Assembly (NCBI RefSeq): GCF_004119455.1 | Contig: NZ_NRQT01000002.1 | Span: 317,501-381,500, forward strand | Direction: 5' to 3' | DNA from: Chryseobacterium sp. CH25 | Lineage (GTDB): Bacteria > Bacteroidota > Bacteroidia > Flavobacteriales > Weeksellaceae | DNA length: 64,000 nt | In this document: positions 29,722 to 38,877 of the stretch, piece after piece | Layout: each line of letters opens with the position of its first letter | How positions within the stretch are numbered: the first letter of the stretch is position 1 | Notes under the pieces: model-generated | Database searches by the model: none | What the model was told of the DNA's origin: nothing | What the model saw: the letters and a program-made list of their open reading frames with translations, nothing else | Program-made: the position numbers and the translations under genes

Positions 29722-30648
29722 ATGAAAACAAGTTTATTTTTCATTGCTTTTTTGACAGGGTTGAATGGTTTGAAGGTGAATGCCCAAGTAGGGGTAAATA
29801 CATCTAATCCTACCAGTAGTCTTACTGTTAATGGTTCTTTTGCTGCAACGTATAAAACAGTTTCTGCAAGTGGAACTGTAGGAGCAGATGATTACTACAC
29901 CGCATATAATTCAGTAAGTAATGGAACTTTAACTTTGCCAGCAGCAGCTAGTGGAGCAGGTAATTTTGCCGGTAGAACCTATCATTTTAAAAATACAGGA
30001 ACGGGAAATCTTATTATTGCAGCCAATGGAGCAGAGTTAATTGATACCCAAAGCGGAACAGGGGTTGCTAATATTACAATTCCAGCAGGATATTATGCAT
30101 TTTTGGTAAGTAAGGGTACAACAGCAGGAGAAACTTGGGAGCTGGTATTATTTTCAAGCTCGAACAGTATGCCTTCAGTAAATCAAACTTATCTTTTTTC
30201 TTCTGCGCAGCAAAATGCATTTAAACAGACTTGTCCGGCTACTACAGGACCGGCATGGCAGAATGAAGAGATAAAATATAATCAGGGTATGGCCATTAAT
30301 ACAGGAAATGCATTTGATTTGCAGTCAGGAAGGTTTAAAGCACCTACAGATGGGTTTTATATGATCTATGGTTCTGCACAGTTTGATAATTCTGAGATTT
30401 CCGGACAGCCGGGTTTTGCCTGGTGTGTATTGTACCTTGTAAAAAACTTTTCAACTACTCCCAATAATCAGCTTGTACAGAACTTTCATACTAATCCGGG
30501 AGTTTTTGCCTCTGGTATTGTTTCAGCGGTTGTTCATTTAAATAAGGATGAAACGGTAAGTATGGCTTCAGCGGCGAGATTAAGTAATGCCGGACCTCAG
30601 TACCAGGTAACAGCCACTTCTATTTATGGTTATAAAATAGCCAACTAA
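29722..30648 (+). CDS. secreted protein with C1q-like domain
   Basis: A 308-residue exported protein. The ATG at 29722 gives a good signal peptide (MKTSLFFIAFLTGLNGLKVNAQ); the longer frame from 29641 would add 27 unlikely residues. The mature protein opens with VGVNTSNPTSSLTVNGS, a motif common in Bacteroidota surface or fibre-like proteins, followed by a beta-rich stretch (about 40-170). The last 130 residues resemble a C1q/TNF-like jelly roll: GMAINTGNAFDLQSGRFKAPTDGFYMIYGSAQF, a typical opening, and a GYKIAN C-terminus. Such domains usually trimerise and bind proteins or sugars. The function is unknown; adhesion or matrix roles are inference. Confidence 0.75.
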   Translation: MKTSLFFIAFLTGLNGLKVNAQVGVNTSNPTSSLTVNGSFAATYKTVSASGTVGADDYYTAYNSVSNGTLTLPAAASGAGNFAGRTYHFKNTGTGNLIIAANGAELIDTQSGTGVANITIPAGYYAFLVSKGTTAGETWELVLFSSSNSMPSVNQTYLFSSAQQNAFKQTCPATTGPAWQNEEIKYNQGMAINTGNAFDLQSGRFKAPTDGFYMIYGSAQFDNSEISGQPGFAWCVLYLVKNFSTTPNNQLVQNFHTNPGVFASGIVSAVVHLNKDETVSMASAARLSNAGPQYQVTATSIYGYKIAN

Positions 30649-30660
30649 CAGATCATTTTT

Positions 30661-30697
30661 ATAAAAGTAAGCCTTGACAATCTGTTAAGGCTTTTAT
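30661..30697 (+). terminator. hairpin between the two secreted-protein genes
   Basis: ATAAAAG..AGCCTT (30661-30675) pairs with AAGGCTTTTAT (30687-30697) with an internal bulge. The T tract is within the stem, so this may be an attenuating or weak terminator. Confidence 0.5.
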
Positions 30698-30721
30698 CAT
30701 GTCCAATTAATTTTTTACGAT

Positions 30722-31546
30722 ATGAAAAAACTAACCATTGTATTATTCATGGGGATGACTCATTTTGCCTTTGCACAAATTGGAGTGAATACCCCGAATC
30801 CTCAAGCCATGTTTCATATGGATGGAAATAAAAATAATGAAACCTCAGGACCTATAAGTCCGGCCAATCAGACAGATGATGTAGTAATGACATCTAACGG
30901 GTATATTGGAATTGGAAATAACAACCCGGTAAGGAGCCTGGATATTAAAACTAACGGAACTTCAGTAACTCCTGTACCTGGAATAAAAATAGCAGATGGG
31001 GCACAAAACGATAACTATGTATTGACTTCTGATGTTGATGGCAATGGACAGTGGAAACCCGCAAAATTAACTGTCATAAGAGGAGTAAACGGTGCCGGAA
31101 TAAATATTTCTTTTATGGAGACAGCTACTACATCTAAATACACAGGATCTTATATAGATTTACCACCCGGTAAATGGTTAGTGACAGTACAACAGCTTAT
31201 TATTCCGACTGGTCCTGCTTTGACAAGTGATCAATGGATGTGGCTGAGAACCAGTTTTTCTGATGATCCGAATGCTGTGCCTGGAGATATTGCAACTTAT
31301 TCCACAGATCTTAGCTCTCCAAGTATGGTGAGCGGGTTGATACAAGGGCCTACTTCAGCTAAAACCAGATTTTCTATGCTGCAGGGAAGTCTGGTTATCA
31401 ATAATTCTTCAGGAGCTGTAAAAAGATATAAATATATTGCCGGAAGTAATGTGGTGGAAGGAGCGCAGACATCAGCTACTTATTTTGATAGATTCAGCAG
31501 TGGGCTTTTTGGTGAAAATGTTATTTATGCAATGCCTACAAATTAA
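30722..31546 (+). CDS. secreted GVNTxNP-type hypothetical protein
   Basis: A 274-residue exported protein of unknown function. The signal peptide (about 1-19, ending FAFAQ) is followed by IGVNTPNPQAMFHMDG, the same opening motif as the upstream C1q-like protein, and a second copy of the theme in YIGIGNNNPVRSLDIKTNG. The C-terminal 150 residues are beta-rich with a jelly-roll-like pattern (YIDLPPGKWLVTVQQLIIP) but lack the clear C1q signature of the neighbour. The two genes probably arose from a common module arrangement and may form a pair of surface proteins. Confidence 0.7.
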   Translation: MKKLTIVLFMGMTHFAFAQIGVNTPNPQAMFHMDGNKNNETSGPISPANQTDDVVMTSNGYIGIGNNNPVRSLDIKTNGTSVTPVPGIKIADGAQNDNYVLTSDVDGNGQWKPAKLTVIRGVNGAGINISFMETATTSKYTGSYIDLPPGKWLVTVQQLIIPTGPALTSDQWMWLRTSFSDDPNAVPGDIATYSTDLSSPSMVSGLIQGPTSAKTRFSMLQGSLVINNSSGAVKRYKYIAGSNVVEGAQTSATYFDRFSSGLFGENVIYAMPTN

Positions 31547-31668
31547 AGATTATTAAGGTTTGGGTAAAAATAGGTCAGGCTGTTATGGTTTGAATTCTCA
31601 ATTTACCCCATGGAATGTGAATTTCTCTGAAAAGTTTTTATATATTTAGCGACCGAATAATTCATTCA

Positions 31669-33086
31669 ATGAGCAACGAAAAAAATACAGGACAAAACGA
31701 GACTTTAGTTAGAGGATTAACAAATCGACATATACAATTAATCGCCCTTGGAGGTGCCATAGGAACAGGATTATTTCTGGGAATCGGGCCGGCAGCAGTA
31801 TTGGCTGGACCCTCAGTAATTTTAGGGTATGCCTTAGCCGGAATTATTGCCTTTTTTATCATGCGTCAGCTTGGTGAATGGTAGTTCAGGAGCCAGTATC
31901 GGGAAGTTTTAGTCACTTTGCATATAAATATTGGGGAAATTTTCCAGGATTTGCCTCAGGGTGGAACTACTGGATTCTTTATATTCTTGTAAGTATGGCC
32001 GAACTTACAGCCATTGGTCATTATATCCATTTCTGGTGGCCGGAAATACCGCTTTGGGTATCCAGTTTATTCTTTTTTGTAGTCATTACAGCACTTAATC
32101 TTGCCTCTGTAAAAGTGTATGGTGAAACCGAATTCTGGTTTTCCATCATTAAAGTAATCGCTATTATTGCAATGATTGTTTTCGGAGTTTATCTTTTGAT
32201 AAGTGGAACAGGAGGAGAAAAAGCTACAGTTACCAACTTATGGAATGATGGCGGCTTCTTTCCAAAAGGATTATTCAATAAAACTGAAACTGGATTTTCC
32301 GGATTATTTGCAGCCATGGCCATGATTATGTTCTCTTTCGGGGGATTGGAATTAATTGGAATTACCGCTGCTGAAGCTAAAAACCCAGAAAAAACAATTC
32401 CACAGGCAACTAATCAGGTAATCTATAGAATCTTGATTTTCTATGTTGGAGCTTTAGTAATCTTATTCTCTTTAAGCCCATGGAGAGAAATTACAGAAGG
32501 GTCAAGCCCGTTTGTAATGGTATTCCAAAATTTAAATGGATTGGAATTCAGTCTTTTAGGAAAGGTTATTCAGTTCAATGCTTTGATTGCAAATGTTCTG
32601 AATCTTATTGTATTAACCGCTGCTCTGTCTGTATATAACAGTAGTGTTTACAGTAACAGCCGTATGCTTTTCGGATTGGCTCAACAGGGGAATGCACCTA
32701 AATTTCTGAAGAAACTGAACAAAAATTCAGTTCCCATCAATGCGATCCTTGTTTCTTCATGCTTTGCGGGAATCTGTATTATCATTAATAAGCTGGTGCC
32801 GGAAAAAGCATTTCAGTATCTGATGGCCCTGGTAGTTTCTACTTTGATTATCAACTGGTTGATGATTTGCTATACCCACTTGAAATTTAAAAAATCAATT
32901 ACTAAAGAAGGAATTCAATCGAAATTTCCATCTATATTTTATCCGATTTCCAATTATATCTGTATTGTATTTTTAGTGCTTATTTTAGGATTGATGAGCA
33001 TTACAGGAATGGAAATTCAGGTGATTCTGATTCCGGTCTGGATAGGATTTTTATTTGTCATGTATAAATTATATAAACCGAATTAA
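31669..33086 (+). pseudogene. amino acid permease (APC family), one-base frame break
   Basis: An inner-membrane amino acid transporter of the APC superfamily, with the family opening [25 protein letters not shown] and later SFGGLELIGITAAEAKNPEKTIPQA. As given, the frame stops at a TAG after RQLGEW near 31882, and an overlapping frame resumes at 31878 with [12 protein letters not shown]. Changing GAATGG to GAAATGG at 31876-31880 restores [14 protein letters not shown], the conserved family sequence, and gives an uninterrupted 472-residue, 12-helix protein. A one-base deletion in an A run is the simplest explanation, most likely a read error. The substrate (aromatic, basic or other amino acid) cannot be settled here. 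Confidence 0.88.
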
Positions 33087-33103
33087 CAGGTTTTAAATAC
33101 AAT

Positions 33104-33153
33104 AAAAAATATGGTTTTTGGAAACTTTTTAGCGGTACAAAAACCATATTTTA
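33104..33153 (+). terminator. terminator after the permease gene
   Basis: AAAATATGGTTTTTG (33106-33120) and CAAAAACCATATTTT (33138-33152) form a 15-bp stem with a 17-nt loop, followed by ATTTTTA. Confidence 0.75.
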
Positions 33154-33169
33154 TTTTTAAAAAGTACCA

Positions 33170-34132
33170 TTGATGAAACACATATTTTGTCTTCTGTTTA
33201 TGTATTTGTTTACAGTTTCAGTCAACGCTCAGAAGCAGGATTTTACTATTTATATTGAGACTTCTGATATCAAAAATTTTTGGGTTGCTTATGATGAAGT
33301 TTTGAAGATGAATAATCAGGACGAAAAGATATCTGCATTTCAAAAGCTGTATGTTGATAAAGGAAGTCTGGGATTGAATGATTTTATCAAGTCCAGAAAC
33401 TTTACTGCTGAACAATGGATAGAGTCTTTTGAATCAAAACCAAATTTCTGGAATTCTATCAGAATCAAAACAGAACATATTCAAAAGGATTTTAAAAATA
33501 TAGAGCATCTTTACCAAAATTTTACTCGATTGTATGAAGGCTTTTCTCCTCCAAAGATCTATTTCACGATGGGAAATCTTAAAGGAGGCGGAACAGTAAT
33601 TAATGGAAACCTCATCATTGGTTCGGAACTTGCTGCTTCCGATAAAACAGTGGATTATTCCGAGCTGTCCAAAAATTATCAAGACAGGATGAAGATTAAT
33701 TCAGGAATTACCTTTCTTACGGCTCATGAACTAGTGCATACTCAGCAAAATTTAAGAGGTGCCAAAACAAATTTATTAGGTTTTTGCTTAAAAGAAGGCT
33801 CTGCAGATTTTATAGCTGAACTGCTAACCGGGAAAAAAGTGGAAGCGCCTTATATTGAATATGGAATGAAGCATCAGGGTTCTTTGTGGAATAATTTTCA
33901 AAAAGAAATGAATGGTGAAGACTTTCAAAACTGGTTATCCAATACTGCTACCATAAAAGATATGCCGGCAGATCTTGGGTATTTCATAGGATATATTATT
34001 ACCAAAAAATTCTATGAAAGATCAAAAGATAAAAAATCTGCGGTCAGCACCATCATAAATCTGGATTTCAGCAATACAAAAGACACAGAGAACTTTTTAA
34101 AACAGTCAGAATATAAAACCGATATAAAATAG
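33170..34132 (+). CDS. secreted HExxH zinc protease-like protein
   Basis: A 320-residue exported protein with a signal peptide ending SVNAQ (about 1-21). It has a zincin signature, FLTAHELVHTQQ (HExxH), followed by LKEGSADFIAELL, in which the glutamate could be the third zinc ligand of a gluzincin. The arrangement resembles the DUF2268 family of putative zinc proteases. The rest is helical with no other recognised domain. The protease function is inferred from the motif; no substrate is known. A second ATG lies one codon downstream of the first and is equally possible as the start. It stands between the permease terminator and an AraC regulator gene. Confidence 0.72.
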   Translation: MMKHIFCLLFMYLFTVSVNAQKQDFTIYIETSDIKNFWVAYDEVLKMNNQDEKISAFQKLYVDKGSLGLNDFIKSRNFTAEQWIESFESKPNFWNSIRIKTEHIQKDFKNIEHLYQNFTRLYEGFSPPKIYFTMGNLKGGGTVINGNLIIGSELAASDKTVDYSELSKNYQDRMKINSGITFLTAHELVHTQQNLRGAKTNLLGFCLKEGSADFIAELLTGKKVEAPYIEYGMKHQGSLWNNFQKEMNGEDFQNWLSNTATIKDMPADLGYFIGYIITKKFYERSKDKKSAVSTIINLDFSNTKDTENFLKQSEYKTDIK

Positions 34133-34215
34133 CCTGTTTTTTCTTACATTAGTAATGAATTATATTCTGAGAAGATTGAAGATATCAAAATCATTTCAGA
34201 ACGAAATTTTGTGAT

Positions 34216-35004
34216 ATGCAGGCTAATTTTAGTGAGATACAAAAGATTATCGACCATATTGAAATTAATTTTGATAGAGAAGTCACTGCTCATGAGATAG
34301 AATCCATGTCTCATTATTCTTATCGTAATTTCCAGCGTATTTTTTTCAAACTTTTTAATGAAACGATTTCCGGGTTTCAAAAGCGTCTGCGTCTTGAAAA
34401 TGCCTATAAAAAATTGATCTATACAGAAGATAGCCTCTCTGAAATAGCTTGGCAGGTAGGGTATTTCAATATTCAATCCTTTTCAAAAGCATTTAAAAAA
34501 CAATATTCCATTGCTCCGGCTGAAGCAAGAAAACAGAAACAGCATATTTTTAAAGAATTTCTTGAAAACCATAATACAGATCTGAAAATTGAGATTAAAT
34601 ATAAAGATGCAGTAACTGTTTATTGTAAATTTATTAAAGCTAAAGATTATAATAATCAGGAAATTGATGCATTATGGAAAGAAATTGAACCGGATGCGGA
34701 GATCTTTGAAACGGCTTATGGAATTATCCGTGACCAGCCTTTAATTACCAGCCATTCGCATTGCAGATATGGTGCAGCGGTAAGGTCTGATGAATCGATA
34801 ACAGGACTTATGAAAAGTGAAATTTTTGGTGGAAAATATGCCAGATTTACCCATTATGGTCCTTATGGAAATATTTTGGAAACCTATCGTTCATTCTATC
34901 AATCCTGGCTTTCCGGGAAAAAGTTTTTGTTGGATAACTCTGATGTTGTTGAAGAATATGAAGAACCAGAGGTTACTCATATTTATTTTCCTTTGTATGG
35001 CTAA
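34216..35004 (+). CDS. AraC family regulator with GyrI-like effector domain
   Basis: A 262-residue transcription factor of the Rob/SoxS-like layout. The N-terminal AraC-type double helix-turn-helix (about 1-105) includes VTAHEIESMSHYSYRNFQRIFFKLF and SLSEIAWQVGYFNIQSFSKAFKKQYSIAPAEARK. The C-terminal GyrI-like domain (about 118-262) has the pattern YGAAVR, GGKYARFTHYGPYGNILETYRSFYQSWL and ends in a beta-strand with Pro-Leu-Tyr-Gly. Such domains bind small hydrophobic or cationic compounds. The genes just downstream, on the same strand, are candidate targets. Confidence 0.9.
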   Translation: MQANFSEIQKIIDHIEINFDREVTAHEIESMSHYSYRNFQRIFFKLFNETISGFQKRLRLENAYKKLIYTEDSLSEIAWQVGYFNIQSFSKAFKKQYSIAPAEARKQKQHIFKEFLENHNTDLKIEIKYKDAVTVYCKFIKAKDYNNQEIDALWKEIEPDAEIFETAYGIIRDQPLITSHSHCRYGAAVRSDESITGLMKSEIFGGKYARFTHYGPYGNILETYRSFYQSWLSGKKFLLDNSDVVEEYEEPEVTHIYFPLYG

Positions 35005-35042
35005 GATGTCCTTTTAGGACAAGAATTGCTTTTTTGAGTCTT

Positions 35043-35050
35043 TAATTTTG
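35043..35050 (+). promoter_or_regulatory. -7 element before the 35.1-kb operon
   Basis: TAATTTTG, an exact TAnnTTTG match, about 55 bp before the ATG at 35105. No well-spaced TTG box is seen. Confidence 0.45.
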
Positions 35051-35104
35051 CATCAGTAAATAACCACAGCGGAATTTAAAGTGTAAAACTTTAAAAGACA
35101 AAAA

Positions 35105-35722
35105 ATGATAAAAAAAAATATATTTCTCCTGATCTTATTGCTTCCTTTTTGTAGTAAAGCACAAATCTCTGTTCAGGCTTATGCAGGAAATAAAGAAACA
35201 GAAGTGTTGGGAATCTATGATAAAGATTTCGGAAACAAATGGAATTATTTTGCCTCAGGAACTATTGGTTACGATTATAATTTGAAAAATGTAAACCCTG
35301 AACTCTATCAGAATATTAACTATGGAATTGGAAAGAATCTGGGTGTTTCTGCAGGAGTTCATATTTCAGATAAAGATATTATGCCCTCTGTAGGGTTGGC
35401 TTATGGAAAAGGAAATGAGGTGTTTGGAATTAATGTATTTCCAGCACTTACTTACTCTACGGATGCAAAAGAGCTTGGTTTAGGATTATATACTTTATTG
35501 GAATACACTCCAAAGATTAATGAGCGGTTTAATTTTTACAGCATGCTGATTGTAGAATCTGATTTTAGTTTTAAAGAACATCAGGCTAGCAGCCAGGTCA
35601 TTCGTCTGGGACTGGAGAACAGAAAGAAAATGCAGTTCGGAATAGGAAGTAATATTTCTCAAACCGGAAGCAGTTATGAAACTGATATTAATTTCGGAGT
35701 ATTTATTGGAAAGAAATTTTAA
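35105..35722 (+). CDS. exported barrel-like hypothetical protein
   Basis: A 205-residue protein that I do not recognise. It has a signal peptide (about 1-20, ending SKAQ) and then alternating hydrophobic and polar stretches ending VFIGKKF with a terminal Phe. That is the usual pattern of a small outer-membrane beta-barrel. The stop at 35720-35722 is 4 bp before the ATG of the deiminase gene, so the two are probably co-transcribed. Confidence 0.7.
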   Translation: MIKKNIFLLILLLPFCSKAQISVQAYAGNKETEVLGIYDKDFGNKWNYFASGTIGYDYNLKNVNPELYQNINYGIGKNLGVSAGVHISDKDIMPSVGLAYGKGNEVFGINVFPALTYSTDAKELGLGLYTLLEYTPKINERFNFYSMLIVESDFSFKEHQASSQVIRLGLENRKKMQFGIGSNISQTGSSYETDINFGVFIGKKF

Positions 35723-35726
35723 CGAT

Positions 35727-36830
35727 ATGAACAAATTATTCACACTTACATTTATATTAGGTTTTATGTATACTATGGGACAAACCTATCATTTCCCTGA
35801 AGAATCTTCGCTTCATGAAGGAACCTGGCTACAGTGGCCTCACCATTACCAACACGGTACCACTTACCGCCAAAGAGTAGAACAAACCTGGATTGATATG
35901 ACCAAAGGATTGCAGACAGGAGAAAAAGTTCACATCATAGCTTACAATGCAGATGAGAAAAAGAGAATCATCAAACTTTTAGAAGAAAATAAAGTTCCGA
36001 TGAAGAATGTGGATTTCAGAATTTACCCAACGGATGATGTATGGATCAGAGATAACGGACCCATCTTCGTAAAAGATAACAAAGGAAATGTCCTGATTGA
36101 AGATTGGGGATTCAACGGATGGGGTGAAAAGTTTGATTTTGAAAATTGTGATGAAATTCCACAACGTATAGGACAAGACTTGGGCATAAAAGTTATTGAT
36201 CTGAATGAAGAAATGGTTAATGAAGGCGGATCCGTGGAAACAGACGGACATGGAGTACTGATGGCTTGTAAAAGTTCTGTTATCAGTCAGAAAAAAGATG
36301 CTACCAGAAATAAAGGAATCACTCAAGAGGAAGCAGAAGAAATGTTTGAAACCTATTATGGAGTGTCCAAAGTGATATGGCTGGACGGTGTTACCGGATT
36401 AGATGTCACAGATATGCATATTGACGGTTTCATGAAGTTTGTAAACTCTACGACCATGATTACAATGAATGAAGATGATCTGCTAGAGTTGGGACTTTCA
36501 GATAAAGATATCAATACATTGTACACAGCTTCCAATGTTGATGGTAAAGAATATAAGAAAGTTTATCTGCCGGCTACCAAAAATAAAGTGAAAACCGCTT
36601 ATGGAAAACAGTTGGATGAAAAAGGTTCTTATGTTAATTATTATGTTGCCAACACTGTGGTCTTAGTTCCTAATTATGGTGATCCTAATGACCAGATCGC
36701 GAATCAGATTATTCAAAAACAGTATCCTGGCAGAAAAGTAATAGGAATAGATGTAAGAAACTTATATGAAAACGGAGGAATGGTACATTGTGTTACTCAA
36801 CAGCAGCCTGCAGGAAGTTTAAAGAAATAA
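35727..36830 (+). CDS. exported peptidylarginine/agmatine deiminase-family protein
   Basis: A guanidino-group-modifying enzyme of the agmatine deiminase/bacterial PAD superfamily, 367 residues from the ATG at 35727. That start gives a signal peptide (MNKLFTLTFILGFMYTMGQ). The catalytic set is complete: Asp109 in WIRDNGP, His231 and Asp233 in MHIDGFMKF, and the nucleophile Cys355 in GGMVHCVTQQQP. Cytoplasmic AguA proteins have no signal peptide. Export therefore points either to a periplasmic or secreted agmatine deiminase or to a PPAD-like enzyme that citrullinates peptide arginine. The sequence alone does not decide. No N-carbamoylputrescine amidase follows. A longer frame from 35676 overlaps the upstream gene and is rejected. 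Confidence 0.88.
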   Translation: MNKLFTLTFILGFMYTMGQTYHFPEESSLHEGTWLQWPHHYQHGTTYRQRVEQTWIDMTKGLQTGEKVHIIAYNADEKKRIIKLLEENKVPMKNVDFRIYPTDDVWIRDNGPIFVKDNKGNVLIEDWGFNGWGEKFDFENCDEIPQRIGQDLGIKVIDLNEEMVNEGGSVETDGHGVLMACKSSVISQKKDATRNKGITQEEAEEMFETYYGVSKVIWLDGVTGLDVTDMHIDGFMKFVNSTTMITMNEDDLLELGLSDKDINTLYTASNVDGKEYKKVYLPATKNKVKTAYGKQLDEKGSYVNYYVANTVVLVPNYGDPNDQIANQIIQKQYPGRKVIGIDVRNLYENGGMVHCVTQQQPAGSLKK

Positions 36831-36846
36831 AACAATTTTATAAAAG

Positions 36847-36892
36847 GTATTATGATACGATCATTAAGTTTGATGTATCATAATACTTTTTT
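36847..36892 (+). terminator. terminator of the deiminase operon
   Basis: GTATTATGATAC (36847-36858) pairs perfectly with GTATCATAATAC (36875-36886), followed by TTTTTTTTG. Confidence 0.88.
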
Positions 36893-37119
36893 TTGTAAAT
36901 GTTTAAAAGTTAATCTCAATATTTGTATTAATTCTTAGATCATTTTCTTCATTGTCTGCATAATGATTTATATGATGTTTAGTGGTTAAATATTTTATTT
37001 TTCGTAAATTAGTGACAAGGTATTATTCAAAAACAGGTGAAATTTTTTATTTGTTTTTGAAATTCCGGCGGACAAGCCGAACACCGTACACAAAGTAGGC
37101 ATACCTAAAAAACACTCCT

Positions 37120-37752
37120 ATGGCTAATTTATTTCAAACACTTACCAACACAGTTAAACATTGGTATATTCCATTGATCTTTGGGATTTTATTTCTGATC
37201 TGTGGCTTTTATGTATTTAGTGTCCCACTGGCAACATATGTAACATTGTCTATCTTTTTCAGTGTTTCATTCCTGTTCTCGGGGATTACGGAAATATTCT
37301 TTTCTATTCAGAATAGTAAATCTCTTCAGGGTTGGGGCTGGTTTCTCGTAAGCGGGCTTCTGACTACAGCAATTGGAGTCTATCTGATCGCTTATCCACA
37401 GATTTCAATGTCTATTCTTCCGTTTGTGGTAGGATTTACCCTTTTATTTCGCTCTTTTCAGTTACTAGGCTTCGCTTTTGATCTGAAAAGCATGAAAATT
37501 ATGAGTTGGGGAAATGTAGCGTTGGCAAGTGTAGGAGGAATTATTTTTTCTTTATTACTGATCTTTAATCCAATATTTACAGGGATTTCTTTGGTAACAT
37601 TAACAGGTGTTTCCTTTATTTTTATGGGAATAGCTTCTATTATGCTGGCCTTGGATCTTAGAAAAGTTAAAAAGATTCCTGGAAAAGTAAGTCAGGAACT
37701 TAGAGATAAAATCAAATCTATACAGGATGAGATTGATGATCTTAAGAAGTAA
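37120..37752 (+). CDS. HdeD family (DUF308) membrane protein
   Basis: A 210-residue inner-membrane protein with about six transmembrane helices in pairs, as in the HdeD acid-resistance family (for example WYIPLIFGILFLICGFYVF and GWGWFLVSGLLTTAIGVYLIAYP), and a Lys-rich coiled-coil tail (VSQELRDKIKSIQDEIDDLKK). HdeD is linked to acid stress in E. coli. The function here is unproven, and most members are annotated only by the DUF308 repeat. It is flanked by terminators and appears monocistronic. Confidence 0.85.
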   Translation: MANLFQTLTNTVKHWYIPLIFGILFLICGFYVFSVPLATYVTLSIFFSVSFLFSGITEIFFSIQNSKSLQGWGWFLVSGLLTTAIGVYLIAYPQISMSILPFVVGFTLLFRSFQLLGFAFDLKSMKIMSWGNVALASVGGIIFSLLLIFNPIFTGISLVTLTGVSFIFMGIASIMLALDLRKVKKIPGKVSQELRDKIKSIQDEIDDLKK

Positions 37753-37768
37753 TCAAATTATTCTATAT

Positions 37769-37797
37769 AAAAAGATCTCCAATGGAGGTCTTTTTTG
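37769..37797 (+). terminator. terminator of the hdeD-like gene
   Basis: AAAGATCTCC at 37771-37780 pairs with GGAGGTCTTT at 37784-37793 (one G-T pair), followed by TTTT. Confidence 0.8.
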
Positions 37798-37809
37798 TTT
37801 TAGTTAAGA

Positions 37810-37838
37810 CCCATCAAGGTTTTAAAACTTGACAAGGG
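37810..37838. repeat. dispersed palindrome, CCTTGTCAAGG type
   Basis: Imperfect palindrome around CATCAAGGTTTTAAAACTTGACAAGG. It is the same element as the perfect palindrome at 62519-62553, which reads TATCCTTGTCAAGGTT / AACCTTGACAAGGATA. Its role is unknown. Confidence 0.55.
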
Positions 37839-38029
37839 TACTTTTTCTTCAAAATATTTTATCAAAGCAATCTTTGTTATTCTTAATATGTAGGAATAAT
37901 AAATAAGAGTTATATAGCTGTCTAATTAAACATAAAGTAAAAATCAAAGGTTGGACAAACTTATTTTCATTTAATATTCTAATATATGGTAATTTTACCC
38001 AATATAGTTACGACAAAAAATAATTAATT

Positions 38030-38422
38030 ATGGAAGGTGAAGTGAATTTAAAGAATATCCTGAAAAATTTAAATCCATTATTGAATGAAGGAAAATATGT
38101 GTATTGTACCGTTGATAATATTGATAATATTCCTTTTTCTAAAATATTGTTTCTTTTTAAAGAGACAGAAAGTATAACAGTTGTCCTGAAAAAAGAAGAT
38201 GCAGAAGCTTTAAATTTAGACTTCAGTTATGTAGCTTCTTGGATCACTTTGGAAGTTCATTCCTCATTGGCTGCTGTTGGTTTAACGGCAAAATTTTCAC
38301 AAGCTTTGAGTGAAGCTGGGATTAGCTGTAATGTTGTGGCTGCCTATTTTCATGACCATATTTTTGTAGATGAAAAAGATGAGGCGAAAGCTATTGAAGT
38401 ATTGAATGGGCTTAGAGGGTAG
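38030..38422 (+). CDS. ACT-domain-like protein
   Basis: A 130-residue small protein with a pattern of two ACT-like folds. The C-terminal half (ASWITLEVHSSLAAVGLTAKFSQALSEAGISCNVVAAYFHDHIFVDEKDEAKAIEVL) closely matches the ACT-domain family also labelled DUF2241. Such proteins are probably ligand-binding sensors; neither ligand nor partner is known. It lies alone with about 280 bp of non-coding DNA before it. Confidence 0.8.
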   Translation: MEGEVNLKNILKNLNPLLNEGKYVYCTVDNIDNIPFSKILFLFKETESITVVLKKEDAEALNLDFSYVASWITLEVHSSLAAVGLTAKFSQALSEAGISCNVVAAYFHDHIFVDEKDEAKAIEVLNGLRG

Positions 38423-38564
38423 AACTGTTGGTTACCTATGAGATTGCTATACACCTCTAAAATAAGTGAGGCTTTGAAAATAAGAAGATAAATATATTAG
38501 TAAACCTATATACAAACTAGATTCGATTCTAAGGTTTGCAGGAAAGAAAATATGATTAAATAAA

Positions 38565-38762
38565 ATGGCATTTATAACATTACTAATAGGATTAGTCCTT
38601 ATTTGCTTTAAATTAAGTTCTAAAGAAAATGTCTTTAATGTGAAAAGAGATGATGATTCTGTGTATGATAAAATGCTTTATTATAGAGGATGGGTTGTTG
38701 CTATTTTATTAATCGTGATTTCTTTGGCAGCTCTTTTTAAGAATGCTATGGATTTTTATTAA
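38565..38762 (+). CDS. small two-helix membrane protein
   Basis: A 65-residue hypothetical protein with two predicted transmembrane helices (about residues 2-15 and 42-60) separated by a charged loop (KENVFNVKRDDDSVYDKMLYYRG). No family is recognised. Support is limited to a complete frame, a start ATG in an A-rich context and a terminator downstream at 38811. Confidence 0.55.
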   Translation: MAFITLLIGLVLICFKLSSKENVFNVKRDDDSVYDKMLYYRGWVVAILLIVISLAALFKNAMDFY

Positions 38763-38810
38763 ATGAAAATATTTATAATCAATATTAGCAAGCTAATGAG
38801 CAATTAAAAT

Positions 38811-38846
38811 AAAATCCAACTCGAAAATGAGCTGGATTTTATTTTA
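38811..38846 (+). terminator. terminator after the 65-residue membrane protein gene
   Basis: AAAATCCAACTC at 38811-38822 pairs with GAGCTGGATTTT at 38829-38840 (one mismatch), followed by ATTTTATT. Confidence 0.75.
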
Positions 38847-38877
38847 TTATGATTTTTTATTTCAATTCCATAAAAAA

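Noticed and set aside
35676-35726. Longer start for the deiminase gene
   Set aside because: It overlaps the preceding gene and hides the evident signal peptide that begins at 35727.
37021-37119. Possible small gene or riboswitch before the hdeD-like gene
   Set aside because: No frame, no known riboswitch core and no convincing hairpin beyond a short GGCGGACAAGCCG stem.
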